A stretch of DNA of 64,000 bases from positions 1 to 64,000 of the forward strand of contig NZ_CANMTX010000006.1 in the NCBI RefSeq assembly GCF_947500985.1, written 5' to 3'. This stretch comes from an uncultured Maribacter sp. Lineage in GTDB: Bacteria; Bacteroidota; Bacteroidia; Flavobacteriales; Flavobacteriaceae. A program made the position numbers and the translations under genes. How positions within the stretch are numbered: position 1 is the stretch's first letter; every line of letters begins with the position of its first letter. Of the stretch, positions 8,537 to 17,406 are shown piece after piece. Below the pieces are notes generated by a model. It was not told where the DNA came from, did no database searches, and saw only the letters and a list, made by a program, of their open reading frames with translations.

Positions 8537-9057
8537 ATGAAAAAATAGAAAAAGCAAAAACCGCTCCCATCGAAAAAAACATAATAGCCAAAACTTCTAT
8601 CTACGACATAAAAATAAATTCTCTTGAGGGCAAATCGATTGACCTTTCTAAATTTATTGGCAACTATATTCTATTTGTAAATGTGGCTTCAGAATGTGGC
8701 TTCACCAATCAATATAAAGATTTACAAAAACTAAGTGATACCAATAAAAATCTAACCATCATAGGAGTCCCCTGTAATCAATTTGGAGGACAAGAGTCTG
8801 GTGATAGTTCTCAAATTAAAACTTTTTGTGAGCGTAATTATGGCGTAAATTTTTTACTCACAGAAAAAATAGATGTAAAAGGTAGCAAACAGCACCCATT
8901 ATATCAATGGTTGACTGATAAAGAACAGAATGGTAAAACCAATTCTACTGTAAGGTGGAATTTTCAAAAATACTTGATAAACAAAGAAGGGAACTTAGTT
9001 GATTATTTTTATTCCATAACGAAACCTTTTAGTTCAAAAATTATCAAGCATTTATAA
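8537..9057 (+). CDS. glutathione peroxidase family protein, frameshift at the N-terminus suspected
   Basis: Thiol peroxidase of the glutathione peroxidase family. The peroxidatic Cys lies in NVASECGFT, the Gln in CNQFGGQE, a TGPx-type second Cys in TFCERNYGV, and the Trp in RWNFQKYL. It is Cys-based and probably thioredoxin-dependent. The family sequence begins at least at 8602 (YDIKINSLEGKSIDLSKF), and the frame is open from 8533 without any ATG. The ATG at 8537 is in another frame, joined by a run of six A (8540-8545); one extra A would give MKKIEKAKTAP in frame. A GTG at 8683 would remove an essential strand. It is either a frameshift mutation or sequencing error, or a rare start. The next gene overlaps its stop (TAATG). 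Confidence 0.75.
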
Positions 9058-9464
9058 TGTCAATTAATCTACTAGGTATACTTATTGATTTCGGATTAGT
9101 AGTACTCATTTGGATAGTGCAATTAATCATTTATCCGAGTTATACGTTTTACAATCATAAGAACCTAGTCTTATGGCATAAAAAATATACTAGGTTAATT
9201 GCCTATATCGTTGGTCCGTTGATGGTTGTTCAATTAACACTATCGATATACCATTATATTACAGAAACCGAACCCTATCAGTTACTAAAACTAATTTTAA
9301 TAATCTTTGTTTGGGTGATTACAATGTTACAATTTGTACCACTACACAACCGTATTACCATTAATCAATTTGACGATAAAGTACTCTTATCACTAGTTCA
9401 AAAGAATTGGTCAAGAACTATACTTTGGACGGTTATACTTTTTATAGAATGCCTATTTATTTAG
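9057..9464 (+). CDS. four-helix membrane protein coupled to gpx
   Basis: 135 residues with four hydrophobic helices at about 5-27, 48-68, 77-97 and 113-133. Short conserved-looking motifs are IYPSYTFY after helix 1 and FVPLHNRI after helix 3. I do not know the family's function. The start ATG overlaps the stop of the glutathione peroxidase gene (TAATG), so the two are translationally coupled. It probably belongs to the same stress response. It converges on the photolyase gene with a 75-base gap. Confidence 0.6.
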   Translation: MSINLLGILIDFGLVVLIWIVQLIIYPSYTFYNHKNLVLWHKKYTRLIAYIVGPLMVVQLTLSIYHYITETEPYQLLKLILIIFVWVITMLQFVPLHNRITINQFDDKVLLSLVQKNWSRTILWTVILFIECLFI

Positions 9465-9539
9465 AATGTAAAAAGTGTAAAATTAATAAACAAAATTTAA
9501 AACTTAATTACGGCAAAAGTCTGTCAATATTATGCATTT

Positions 9540-11012
9540 TCACCTTAAATCGGTCTTTGAATTATTTACATGAGTTTTCAGCAGACGGTATTTTTCTTTT
9601 TGAACGGCAGGATGGTTTTTATGTTCCCAAATTTTTTCTCTTGCAACCCGTGCACTTTCTTGTAAATCTACAATTGGTAATGGATAATCTTCGCCAATTA
9701 TAACTTCACAGAACGATTGTTCTAAAACTGTCATTTTCCATGGTTCATGAATGTGCACAATTGGAACGTTTGCAAGTTCTGGAACCCACTTTTTTATAAA
9801 AACACCTTCAGCATCATGTTCTTGAGAGTTCTTTACCGGATTATATAAACGTACTGTATTAATGCCAGTTGTACCGGCCTGCATTTGAAATTGAGGATAA
9901 TGAATACCTGGTTCATAGTCTAAAAATAGTCTAGCCAAATGATAGGTGCCTTCTCTCCAATCTTGATCTAGGTTAAGTGTAAAAAATGAAACTACCATTG
10001 CCCTCATTCTAAAATTTATCCACCCAGTCTGTTCTACAGCTCGCATACAAGCATCAATTAAAGGATAACCTGTTACCCCTAACTTCCATGCTTTAATAAA
10101 GGAATCATTTTTTTTATGCTTTAAAAGTTCATAACCATTATTGATACACGCTGTTTCATAGCTACATTCTACCTCAAATTTTTGAATAAAATGGCAGTGC
10201 CAAAATAATCTAGTTAACATGGCTGAAAATGCTTGATTATTTTTTGTTCCGTTCGGGTGGGTACCTATAAATTGAAATGCTTGTTTTACACTTATATTTC
10301 CCCAGGCTAAATATGGCGATAATCTGCTACACCCTTTTCTACTTTCTGTTGGTTTAGAAATATGTTTCTGATAATTACTACCCCTTGTACTTGCAAAAGA
10401 TTTTAAATATCGTAAAGCATTCTGTTCGCCTCCAGGTTGAAAATTACTATTGGTTTTTTCTAAATTAGTTTTAAACTCTTCTGGTAATAAAAAGGGATGT
10501 TTTAATAGCTCTAAATCAGATACCGAATACTTATTTCTAATTATAGGTTGATGCATTTTCAAGTGCCATTGTTTACTCCAATCCTCTCTATTTTTAATAC
10601 CCCTTAAAATACCGTCACGTTGAAATTCGTGCCAAATTACACTGTATTTACTACAAATTTCTTTTACTTTTTTATCTCGCTGCCATGATAATTTGATTCC
10701 ACTTTCGCAATAGCTAAAAAGTGAATTAACTTCAAAATGATTGTTAAGGTATTCTAGAACACTTTCGACTTCACCATAAAAGAGCGTAACACTTCTATTA
10801 TATGGCTTTAAGGTTAAATTTAAAGCTAAGATAGATTTATAAATAAATTGTAAATGCCTTAAACTTGTATCTGGGTATTGAATTAGAGATGGTTCAAATA
10901 GATAGATAATTATATATGGAATACCTGCTCTTTCTGCATGAAGTAAAGGTTCATGATCTTGTGAGCGTAAATCACGTTTCAACCATACAATGTTCAGTTT
11001 TGTTTTGCGCAA
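9540..11012 (-). CDS. cryptochrome/photolyase family protein
   Basis: 490 residues. The N-terminal alpha/beta photolyase domain (about 5-165) opens with [16 protein letters not shown]. The FAD-binding domain (about 200-470) has [39 protein letters not shown] and [10 protein letters not shown]. It repairs pyrimidine dimers with blue light, or senses light. The segment that in E. coli PhrB carries the electron-transfer Trp382 reads [13 protein letters not shown] here, with Phe and Met where PhrB has Trp, so it belongs to a separate photolyase branch; it is not CRY-DASH by sequence. It lies 139 bases downstream of the TIGR03643 gene and is probably driven by the operator at 11534-11565. Confidence 0.85.
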   Translation of the reverse strand: MRKTKLNIVWLKRDLRSQDHEPLLHAERAGIPYIIIYLFEPSLIQYPDTSLRHLQFIYKSILALNLTLKPYNRSVTLFYGEVESVLEYLNNHFEVNSLFSYCESGIKLSWQRDKKVKEICSKYSVIWHEFQRDGILRGIKNREDWSKQWHLKMHQPIIRNKYSVSDLELLKHPFLLPEEFKTNLEKTNSNFQPGGEQNALRYLKSFASTRGSNYQKHISKPTESRKGCSRLSPYLAWGNISVKQAFQFIGTHPNGTKNNQAFSAMLTRLFWHCHFIQKFEVECSYETACINNGYELLKHKKNDSFIKAWKLGVTGYPLIDACMRAVEQTGWINFRMRAMVVSFFTLNLDQDWREGTYHLARLFLDYEPGIHYPQFQMQAGTTGINTVRLYNPVKNSQEHDAEGVFIKKWVPELANVPIVHIHEPWKMTVLEQSFCEVIIGEDYPLPIVDLQESARVAREKIWEHKNHPAVQKEKYRLLKTHVNNSKTDLR

Positions 11013-11151
11013 GATTAATTTAATTTTTATTTACTTAAGAAGAAATAGCTACATCCTATTTTTTGTACACCTTAAATATGTAGCGACAATTAATAGTTAT
11101 AAGAATCTAATAGCTAATTGAAATACTAGTTTAAGAACCTATTAAATAAAT

Positions 11152-11436
11152 TTAACGCTTACTTATTCTATTACCCGAAATAGCTCTTTGCCGTGAACAT
11201 TTAAATCGTGAGATTTCTGAACTACGCTTTTTTAAATGCTTTTGACTTGTACCACTATTAACCCTTTTACGCCATCGTTTAAAACTAGACTCTTTTAGAT
11301 TGCCGCGCATTACTTTGATAACATCTTTTTCAGGTAAGTCAAACTGAAACAATATGGCCTCAAAAGGTGTTCTATCTTCCCAAGCCATCTCTATAATACG
11401 ATCTAATTCTACACTATTGAATGATTTAATATCCAT
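11152..11436 (-). CDS. TIGR03643 / DUF2805 family protein
   Basis: 94 residues. The opening ELDRIIEMAWEDRTPFEAI, the helix-turn-helix-like FDLPEKDVIKVMR and SFKRWRKRV are typical of this small basic family, which regularly accompanies photolyases. Its function is unknown. The predicted helices and basic C-terminus (SKKR-like run ending GNRISKR) suggest nucleic acid binding. It is the first gene of the leftward unit that continues into the photolyase gene. The palindromic operator lies about 100 bases upstream. Confidence 0.8.
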   Translation of the reverse strand: MDIKSFNSVELDRIIEMAWEDRTPFEAILFQFDLPEKDVIKVMRGNLKESSFKRWRKRVNSGTSQKHLKKRSSEISRFKCSRQRAISGNRISKR

Positions 11437-11530
11437 GGACTTTACCTGTAAATTTTATTTGTCTGTTTTCTTTTTAAATAATTTGAAAACTTTTAAAAAG
11501 TATAATTTCTTAATAAGGGATAAAATTACA

Positions 11531-11570
11531 AATTTGTTTAATTAAATGGAAAATATATTAAACAAAATTA
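11531..11570 (-). promoter_or_regulatory. palindromic operator copy 2, in front of TIGR03643-photolyase
   Basis: TTGTTTAA (11534-11541), 16 bases, TTAAACAA (11558-11565): the same arms and spacing as at 7021-7052. Read leftward, toward the photolyase genes, the arm closest to the genes is followed after five bases by TAATTTTA, similar in placement to the TACCTTTA of copy 1. The outer arm also shares the flanking AATTTTGTTTAATAT with copy 1 on the coding strand. Confidence 0.65.
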
Positions 11571-11712
11571 AAACCACTGGCTTTCCAATAGATTAAAAAC
11601 TGAATTATACTTAAATAAGAAAGACTTAATACTAAAGAGAGAAATTAGCTTATTAAGCAATTTTTGAGGATAGCATTTTTTATATAAAGAATACTTAATA
11701 TCACAAACAGGC

Positions 11713-11862
11713 ATTCACAATATGCATCCCTCAACCTCAGAACCTGATAATAAAGCTCAAATTGCAAAAACAATTTTAGGTCTTTTTTCTTTCACTCCAT
11801 TTATGAAAACTATGTTTTCAACATGTCGTAAAAGAAAAAAGCTCAATATCAAAAGATATTGA
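11713..11862 (+). repeat. copy B of the repeated sequence, with a 46-codon frame
   Basis: Partner of copy A at 6841-6950. Here the frame is intact: ATG 11722 to TGA 11862 gives 46 residues (MHPSTSEPDNKAQIAKTIL, then GLFSFTPFMKTMFSTC and a Lys/Arg-rich tail). The tail overlaps the tRNA terminator hairpin, so the coding status is doubtful. No family is recognised. The rest of the 310-base gap between the operator and the tRNA shows no gene. Confidence 0.4.
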
Positions 11863-11864
11863 GC
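11832..11864 (-). terminator. terminator of tRNA-Ser
   Basis: Perfect 10-bp stem GCTCAATATC / GATATTGAGC around AAAA. On the minus strand it is followed by a run of T, immediately downstream of the tRNA. Confidence 0.8.
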
Positions 11865-11875
11865 TTTGCTCTAAG

Positions 11876-11960
11876 CGGAGAAAGAGGGATTCGAACCCCC
11901 GGAGGTGTGACCCTCAACAGTTTTCAAGACTGCCGCATTCGACCACTCTGCCATTTCTCC
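11876..11960 (-). tRNA. tRNA-Ser (anticodon UGA)
   Basis: 85 bases on the minus strand. The acceptor stem GGAGAAA / TTTCTCC, the anticodon loop CTTGAAA (anticodon TGA), a long variable arm (GTTGAGGGTCACACCTCC region) and the T loop GGTTCGAATCC are all visible. The CCA end is not encoded. The long variable arm is the class II feature expected for serine. Confidence 0.95.
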
Positions 11961-12118
11961 TGAGTGCCTCATCAGGTATTCCCTGAATGCGGGTGCAAAT
12001 ATATAAAGGATTTCTTATCTATTAAAGCCTTTTCTTAATTATTTTTCAACTCATTTATTTCTATACTTTTCAAAGGAAATGAAAAGGTTGAAATTCAGTT
12101 ATTTATTACCTTGCCGCA

Positions 12119-13126
12119 ATGGTAAATTCGCTAGTAAGCATATTGATTCCGTTTAAGAATGTTAAAGATTATTTTGAAGAATGTCTGAAATCCATCCAAA
12201 ATCAGACCTATAAAAATTGGGAAGTCATTGCAGTAAACGATAATTCTAGTGACAACAGCTTACAAATTGCAAACCGATTTGCTGCTGAAGATAATCGGTT
12301 TAAAATATTCTCTAATGAAAAATCAGGCATCATAACAGCCCTTAGAAAAGCATACAGACATAGCAGCGGCAATTTTATATCAAGAATGGATGCCGATGAC
12401 CATATGACCGAAGACCGCATTAAAGTAATGGTCGATTCTTTATTAAATGAAGGTCTAGGAACTCTCGCAGTTGGAAAGGTGAAGTATTTTTCTAAAGCGG
12501 GCGTAAACGATGGTTACGATCGCTATGAGAAATGGCTCAACAAGCTTACCGCTACCGGAGAAAATTTTAAAGAGATATATAAAGAGTGCGTAATACCATC
12601 GCCCTGTTGGATGGTACATAAAGAAGACTTTGACAAATGCGGAGCGTTTACGCCAAACCGTTATCCTGAAGATTACGACCTTGCTTTTCGATTTTATGAA
12701 TACGGTTTAAAATGTATACCCTACTCCACTACCCTGCACTATTGGCGAGATTACTATAACAGAACATCGCGAACTAGCGAACACTATGCACAGAATTACT
12801 TTTTAGATATAAAACTGCATTACTTTTTAAAATTAGAATTCAAATCAAATGACAATTTAGTGGTTTGGGGCGCTGGTAAAAAGGGAAAAACTATTGCCAA
12901 CTCGCTCGTAGAAAAGAATATTCCCTTTCATTGGGTTTGCGATAATGAAAAGAAAATAGGTAAAGATATTTATGGCGTACGACTTGAACACTACTCAGTT
13001 CTTCAAAATACAGAAAAAATTAAGTGTATTGTTACCGTAGCCAATGAAGAAGACCAGATAAGCATCAACTCTTTTCTTAAGGAATTGAATTTAAAACCCG
13101 CTGTAGATTATTTTTTGTTTTGCTAA
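12119..13126 (+). CDS. glycosyltransferase family 2 with C-terminal nucleotide-binding-like domain
   Basis: 335 residues. The GT-A domain (about 1-225) starts VSILIPFKN and contains IQNQTYKNWE, VNDNSSDNS and the metal-binding DxD as MDADD, then PEDYDLAFR in the acceptor region. It transfers a sugar from a nucleotide donor to a surface glycan or lipid; the substrate is unknown. Residues from about 240 form a second domain starting VVWGAGKKGKTIA, a Gly-rich loop like that of sugar-modifying Rossmann domains. No signal peptide is present, so it acts on the cytoplasmic face. It stands apart from the glycan gene set at 30.5-35.7 kb. Confidence 0.8.
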   Translation: MVNSLVSILIPFKNVKDYFEECLKSIQNQTYKNWEVIAVNDNSSDNSLQIANRFAAEDNRFKIFSNEKSGIITALRKAYRHSSGNFISRMDADDHMTEDRIKVMVDSLLNEGLGTLAVGKVKYFSKAGVNDGYDRYEKWLNKLTATGENFKEIYKECVIPSPCWMVHKEDFDKCGAFTPNRYPEDYDLAFRFYEYGLKCIPYSTTLHYWRDYYNRTSRTSEHYAQNYFLDIKLHYFLKLEFKSNDNLVVWGAGKKGKTIANSLVEKNIPFHWVCDNEKKIGKDIYGVRLEHYSVLQNTEKIKCIVTVANEEDQISINSFLKELNLKPAVDYFLFC

Positions 13127-13208
13127 CAAATCTTCATAAAAATAATAGTTGCATTCTCACAGGCTTCTAATTTCAAAATAATTATCTTTGGCATAAGCAA
13201 AATCAGGA

Positions 13209-15125
13209 ATGCAATTTAAATATCCAGAACTTCTTTGGGGTCTTTTACTACTACTCATTCCTATCATTATTCATCTTTTTCAATTACGCCGATTTAAGAA
13301 AACACCCTTTACCAACGTAAAGTTCTTAAAACAAGTAGTTTCTGAATCTAGAAAAAGCAGCACATTAAAAAAGTGGTTATTACTTTTTACTAGAATGGGA
13401 TTATTAGCAGCTTTAGTAATAGCATTTGCTCAGCCGTTTATTGCCAACAATGCAGCACTTCAAGAAAAAGAAACTGTTTTCTACCTAGACGATTCTTTTA
13501 GTATGAATGGGCAAATTGAAAACGGCAATCTCTTAAAAAATACGATACAAGATTTCATAAAATATATACCCAACGACCAACAGTTTACCTTATTCACCAA
13601 CAAGCAGGTGTTTAAAGATGTTGAAGTAAAAGATATTCAAAACGAGTTATTGAATCTTACCGTGGCTGCCGACCAATTGGGTGTTGCCGAAATTATTTTA
13701 AAAGGAAATACCTATTTCAGCGATAATGCTGCTTCTCAAAAAAACCTAGTGGTTATTTCAGATTTCCAGCAACGTATGGGAGACCTTAGCAAGGCTGATT
13801 CTACAAAAAATATCAATATTCAGTACATAAAACCATCTAACGCATCAATTACTAATACGTCTATTGATTCTGTTTTTATTGCCGAACGTTCTAATGACAA
13901 TATAACATTGGTAGCCCAACTGTCTACCAATGCTAAAGATGAAACTATACCTGTTTCTTTATTCAACGATAACAACCTAATCGCTAAAACATCAGCAAAA
14001 TTTGATACTAGTGGTACCGCTGAAGTCGCGTTTACCATCAACGCCAACGATATGGTTTTAGGAAAGGTAACCATCACAGATACCGGCTTGGATTATGACA
14101 ATCAATTCTTCTTTAACATTGACAAGAAATCAAAAATTAAGGTATTGGCAATTGGCAGTTCTTCGGCAAACTTTTTATCTCGTATTTATACCGAAGATGA
14201 TTTTGACTTTATTGCAAGTACTTTAGAAAGATTAAACTATAGTACTATAGAGAATCAAGATTTGGTGATACTAAACGAGATTCAAAAAATACCTAGCTCA
14301 CTTATTACAGCGCTTAAATCATTGAGCGCTAATGGCGGTAGTTTTGTTTTAATTCCGTCAATTGATGGTGACATAGCTTCTTATAACGAATTAGCATCCG
14401 CATATTTTAATAGCAAATACTTAAACGCAGTATCACAAGAGATTGCAATTTCAGATGTAAAGACAGCACATCCATTGTTTATGAATGTGTTTGATAAGAA
14501 GGTTAACGATTTTCAATTTCCAACTGTAAAAAAATATTTTAAAATAAACTCCAAAGCACCAACAGCACTTTCTTTTCAAAATAAAGAACCATTTTTAATA
14601 GGTAATAAAAATGGCTATTTTTTTACAGCAGCAATCAGTAGCGATAATTCAAATTTTAAAAATTCACCCTTAATAGTACCTGCCTTCTACAATATGGGTA
14701 TGAACAGTTTAAAGCTACCGCCACTGTATGCAACTATTAGCACTGACGTTGAAATAGAATTACCGATTACCCTACAACAAGATGATATCATTAAAATCGC
14801 CAACGAAACCAATGAGTTTATACCGCAACAGCGAGTACTACCCAAAAAAGTACAGGTCAATTTTATAGAGAACCCTAAAGAAGCTGGCATCTATAAAATT
14901 ATGTACAATGAGAAAAATATTAGACACATCAGTTTTAATAATAACAGAAAAGAGAGTGCATTAATTTACACTCCTTTACCAGAAAATAACAGCGATACAT
15001 CACTCTCAAATTTCTTTTTAGAAAGTCAAAAAAACAATACCATAAACGAGTTTTGGAAATGGTTTGCTATTTTAGCATTGGCATTTGTTTTAATAGAAAC
15101 GCTACTTCAAAGATTCTTAAAATAA
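13209..15125 (+). CDS. BatA-domain membrane protein with vWA-like region
   Basis: 638 residues. The N-terminal domain (1-80) is the BatA/aerotolerance type: helix WGLLLLLIPIIIHLFQLRRF, then FTNVKFLKQV, then a second helix. Residues about 90-200 resemble a von Willebrand A fold with a MIDAS-like DDSFSMNG (normally DxSxS). A long periplasmic beta-rich part follows, and a final helix is at about 615-632. In Bacteroidota this gene commonly precedes the dihydroorotase-like gene, as here (26-base gap). The role is unknown; cell-envelope function is likely from the topology. Confidence 0.75.
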   Translation: MQFKYPELLWGLLLLLIPIIIHLFQLRRFKKTPFTNVKFLKQVVSESRKSSTLKKWLLLFTRMGLLAALVIAFAQPFIANNAALQEKETVFYLDDSFSMNGQIENGNLLKNTIQDFIKYIPNDQQFTLFTNKQVFKDVEVKDIQNELLNLTVAADQLGVAEIILKGNTYFSDNAASQKNLVVISDFQQRMGDLSKADSTKNINIQYIKPSNASITNTSIDSVFIAERSNDNITLVAQLSTNAKDETIPVSLFNDNNLIAKTSAKFDTSGTAEVAFTINANDMVLGKVTITDTGLDYDNQFFFNIDKKSKIKVLAIGSSSANFLSRIYTEDDFDFIASTLERLNYSTIENQDLVILNEIQKIPSSLITALKSLSANGGSFVLIPSIDGDIASYNELASAYFNSKYLNAVSQEIAISDVKTAHPLFMNVFDKKVNDFQFPTVKKYFKINSKAPTALSFQNKEPFLIGNKNGYFFTAAISSDNSNFKNSPLIVPAFYNMGMNSLKLPPLYATISTDVEIELPITLQQDDIIKIANETNEFIPQQRVLPKKVQVNFIENPKEAGIYKIMYNEKNIRHISFNNNRKESALIYTPLPENNSDTSLSNFFLESQKNNTINEFWKWFAILALAFVLIETLLQRFLK

Positions 15126-15151
15126 ACTAGTAACGAATCAGCCACAACCCT

Positions 15152-16411
15152 ATGAATATACTTTTAAAATCAGTTACGGTAGTAAATGGAAACGCAAAGA
15201 GTCTTCATTTAAAGAAAAGGGATATTCTTATTAAAAACGGAGTTATTGATGCCATTGAAACTACTATTGAACCAAGTGGTAAAACAAAGGTTATCAATAT
15301 AAAGAACTTACATGTTTCTTTAGGATGGTTTGATAGCGGCGTTAGTTTTGGTGAGCCTGGGTATGAAGAGAGAGAAACTATTGAAAACGGATTGTTAACC
15401 GCTGCCAAAAGCGGATTTACAGATGTCATCTTAAATACAAGTAGCTATCCTAAACCAGATTCAGCTTCTGATATTGTGTATTTAAAGAGTGCAGCCAAAG
15501 ATCAATTAACAGGTTTGCACCCTTTAGGCAACCTAACTGTTAAAGGTGATGGCGAAATACTCGCAGAGCTTTATGACATGAAGAATGCAGGTGCATTAGG
15601 CTTTTATGACTACAAGCACCCGATGGAAAATGCCAACCTATTAAAAATTGCATTGCAGTACGCTCAGAATTTTGACGGACTCGTATTTTCTTTTCCGTTG
15701 GATAAAAGCATATCTGGAAAAGGAATTGTAAATGAAGGTATTACCAGCACCAAATTAGGCTTAAAAGGGATACCCACCTTAGCGGAAGAATTACAGATAG
15801 CGAGAGATTTATTTATCTTGGAATATACCGGCGGTAAATTATTTATACCAACCATTTCTACAGCAAGTTCTGTAAAACTGATAGGCGATGCCAAGAAAAA
15901 AGGATTACAGGTTTTTTGTAGTGTAGCTGCTCACAACCTTGTTATTACCGATAGTGCCTTAGAAGATTTTGACACTCAATATAAAGTAATGCCGCCACTG
16001 AGAACGGCAGCAGATATAAAAGCACTTCAAAAAGGAGTGAAAAATGGCACTATAGATTTTGTAACATCTGATCACACACCATTGAATGTAGAATTGAAGC
16101 ATGTGGAATTTGACAATGCTGATTTTGGCACCATAGGTCTAGAAAGTACCTTCGGTATGTTGAACGAACTATTAGGTGTTGAAGACTCCATTGAACTGCT
16201 TACAAAAGGAAGATCAGTTTTCGGAATGAAAGAGCCAGAATTAAAAGTTGGGCAACCAGCAAACCTTTCTCTTTTTACTACAGATGACGCTTATGAATTT
16301 TCAGAAGATCAGATCTTTAGCTCAAGTAAAAACTCCATCGCAATCGGCAAACCAATGAAAGGTAAAGTAATTGGGTCTATTGCAAATAATCAATTAGTAT
16401 TAAATAAGTAA
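15152..16411 (+). CDS. dihydroorotase-like protein lacking metal ligands
   Basis: 419 residues with the amidohydrolase fold of class I dihydroorotases: an N-terminal beta sandwich, GEPGYEERETIENGLLTAA, MPPLRTAADIKALQKG and DFVTSDHTPLN. The catalytic HxH of DLHVHLREPG is replaced by Gly and Ser (DSGVSFGEPG), the substrate Arg is also lost, and the expected HLST and HCED motifs read TIST and FSFP. Only the late Asp (SDHTP) remains. It is therefore probably a non-catalytic homologue, comparable to PyrC-prime/PyrX proteins that support aspartate transcarbamoylase, rather than the cell's dihydroorotase. Two bases separate it from the next gene, so it is in an operon. Confidence 0.75.
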   Translation: MNILLKSVTVVNGNAKSLHLKKRDILIKNGVIDAIETTIEPSGKTKVINIKNLHVSLGWFDSGVSFGEPGYEERETIENGLLTAAKSGFTDVILNTSSYPKPDSASDIVYLKSAAKDQLTGLHPLGNLTVKGDGEILAELYDMKNAGALGFYDYKHPMENANLLKIALQYAQNFDGLVFSFPLDKSISGKGIVNEGITSTKLGLKGIPTLAEELQIARDLFILEYTGGKLFIPTISTASSVKLIGDAKKKGLQVFCSVAAHNLVITDSALEDFDTQYKVMPPLRTAADIKALQKGVKNGTIDFVTSDHTPLNVELKHVEFDNADFGTIGLESTFGMLNELLGVEDSIELLTKGRSVFGMKEPELKVGQPANLSLFTTDDAYEFSEDQIFSSSKNSIAIGKPMKGKVIGSIANNQLVLNK

Positions 16412-16412
16412 C

Positions 16413-16742
16413 ATGGAGAAAGTTCCCGAAATACCCGGAAAAAAAACCGCCATTGTGGCCTACCTTACAATTGTAGGAGCACTAATTGCGATTAGTATGA
16501 ATGCCGATCCCAAACACAATTTTGCTCGTTTTCATACAAGACAGGCTTTCGGACTTCATATTGTCTTTCTTGCTTTTGCCATATTAAATGCACAATGGGG
16601 TAATGAGTATGGCTTTTATGGACTTTATATATTCTATATCGTACTTTGGTTTTACGCATTTTTAGGCCTATTGGCTAACAAAGAACAAGCGGTTCCCGTT
16701 TTGGGACCTTACTTTCAAAAATGGTTCACTTTTATAAAATAA
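16413..16742 (+). CDS. small DUF4870-like membrane protein
   Basis: 109 residues. Hydrophobic stretches are at about 10-28, 48-62 and 68-88. A cytoplasmic loop has NFARFHTRQAFGLHI, a motif shared with DUF4870/Tic20-like small membrane proteins (FH.RQA). The C-terminus (PVLGPYFQKWFTFIK) is amphipathic. The function is unknown. It is packed between the dihydroorotase-like and esterase genes with gaps of 1 and 4 bases, so all three are surely cotranscribed. Confidence 0.65.
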   Translation: MEKVPEIPGKKTAIVAYLTIVGALIAISMNADPKHNFARFHTRQAFGLHIVFLAFAILNAQWGNEYGFYGLYIFYIVLWFYAFLGLLANKEQAVPVLGPYFQKWFTFIK

Positions 16743-16746
16743 TATA

Positions 16747-17406
16747 ATGACAACAGCTCCCCTATCTTTAGAACACATTATTAGACCTTCTAGCTTAACC
16801 GATAAAAAACCACCTGTACTTTTTATGCTGCATGGTTACGGTAGTAATGAAGAAGATTTATTTTCTTTCGCACCAGAATTACCAGAAGAATTATGTATAA
16901 TAGCCGTTCGTGCTCCTTATATTTTACAGCCTTATGGTTATGCATGGTACGCTATTAATTTTGATGATGAAAAAGGAAAATGGAGCGATGATGATCAAGC
17001 TATTGAATCTCGTGACAAAATCAAAAATTTCATTGATGAAGCCTGTTCTACTTATGGGTTAGATGAAAATAATGTCAACCTTTTAGGCTTCAGTCAAGGT
17101 ACCATTCTAAGTTATGCAGTAGCCTTATCATATCCTGACAAAGTAAAGAATATCATCGCTTTAAGCGGATATATTAATGAAGATATATTAATTGATTCTT
17201 ATAAGGATAATAATTTTGACAACCTTAATTTCTATTGCTCCCATGGCGATATGGATCAAGTGATACCGGTAGATTGGGCAAGAAAAGCACCCGAGTTATT
17301 GACAACCTTAGGTATAAAACATGTCTATGAAGAATTTCCTGCAGGTCATGGTATTGCACCGCAGAACTTCTATTCTCTTAAAAAATGGATTTCAGATAAA
17401 ATCTAG
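16747..17406 (+). CDS. phospholipase/carboxylesterase family alpha/beta hydrolase
   Basis: 219 residues. The oxyanion-hole region LFMLHGYGSNEEDLF, the nucleophile elbow GFSQG (Ser near 119), an Asp in HGDMDQVIPV and the His in PAGHGIAP form the expected triad of the Abhydrolase_2 (YpfH/EstB-like) group. It hydrolyses short carboxylic esters or lysophospholipids; the natural substrate is unknown. It has no signal peptide and is cytoplasmic. Its last four bases overlap the convergent gene at 17403. Confidence 0.85.
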   Translation: MTTAPLSLEHIIRPSSLTDKKPPVLFMLHGYGSNEEDLFSFAPELPEELCIIAVRAPYILQPYGYAWYAINFDDEKGKWSDDDQAIESRDKIKNFIDEACSTYGLDENNVNLLGFSQGTILSYAVALSYPDKVKNIIALSGYINEDILIDSYKDNNFDNLNFYCSHGDMDQVIPVDWARKAPELLTTLGIKHVYEEFPAGHGIAPQNFYSLKKWISDKI

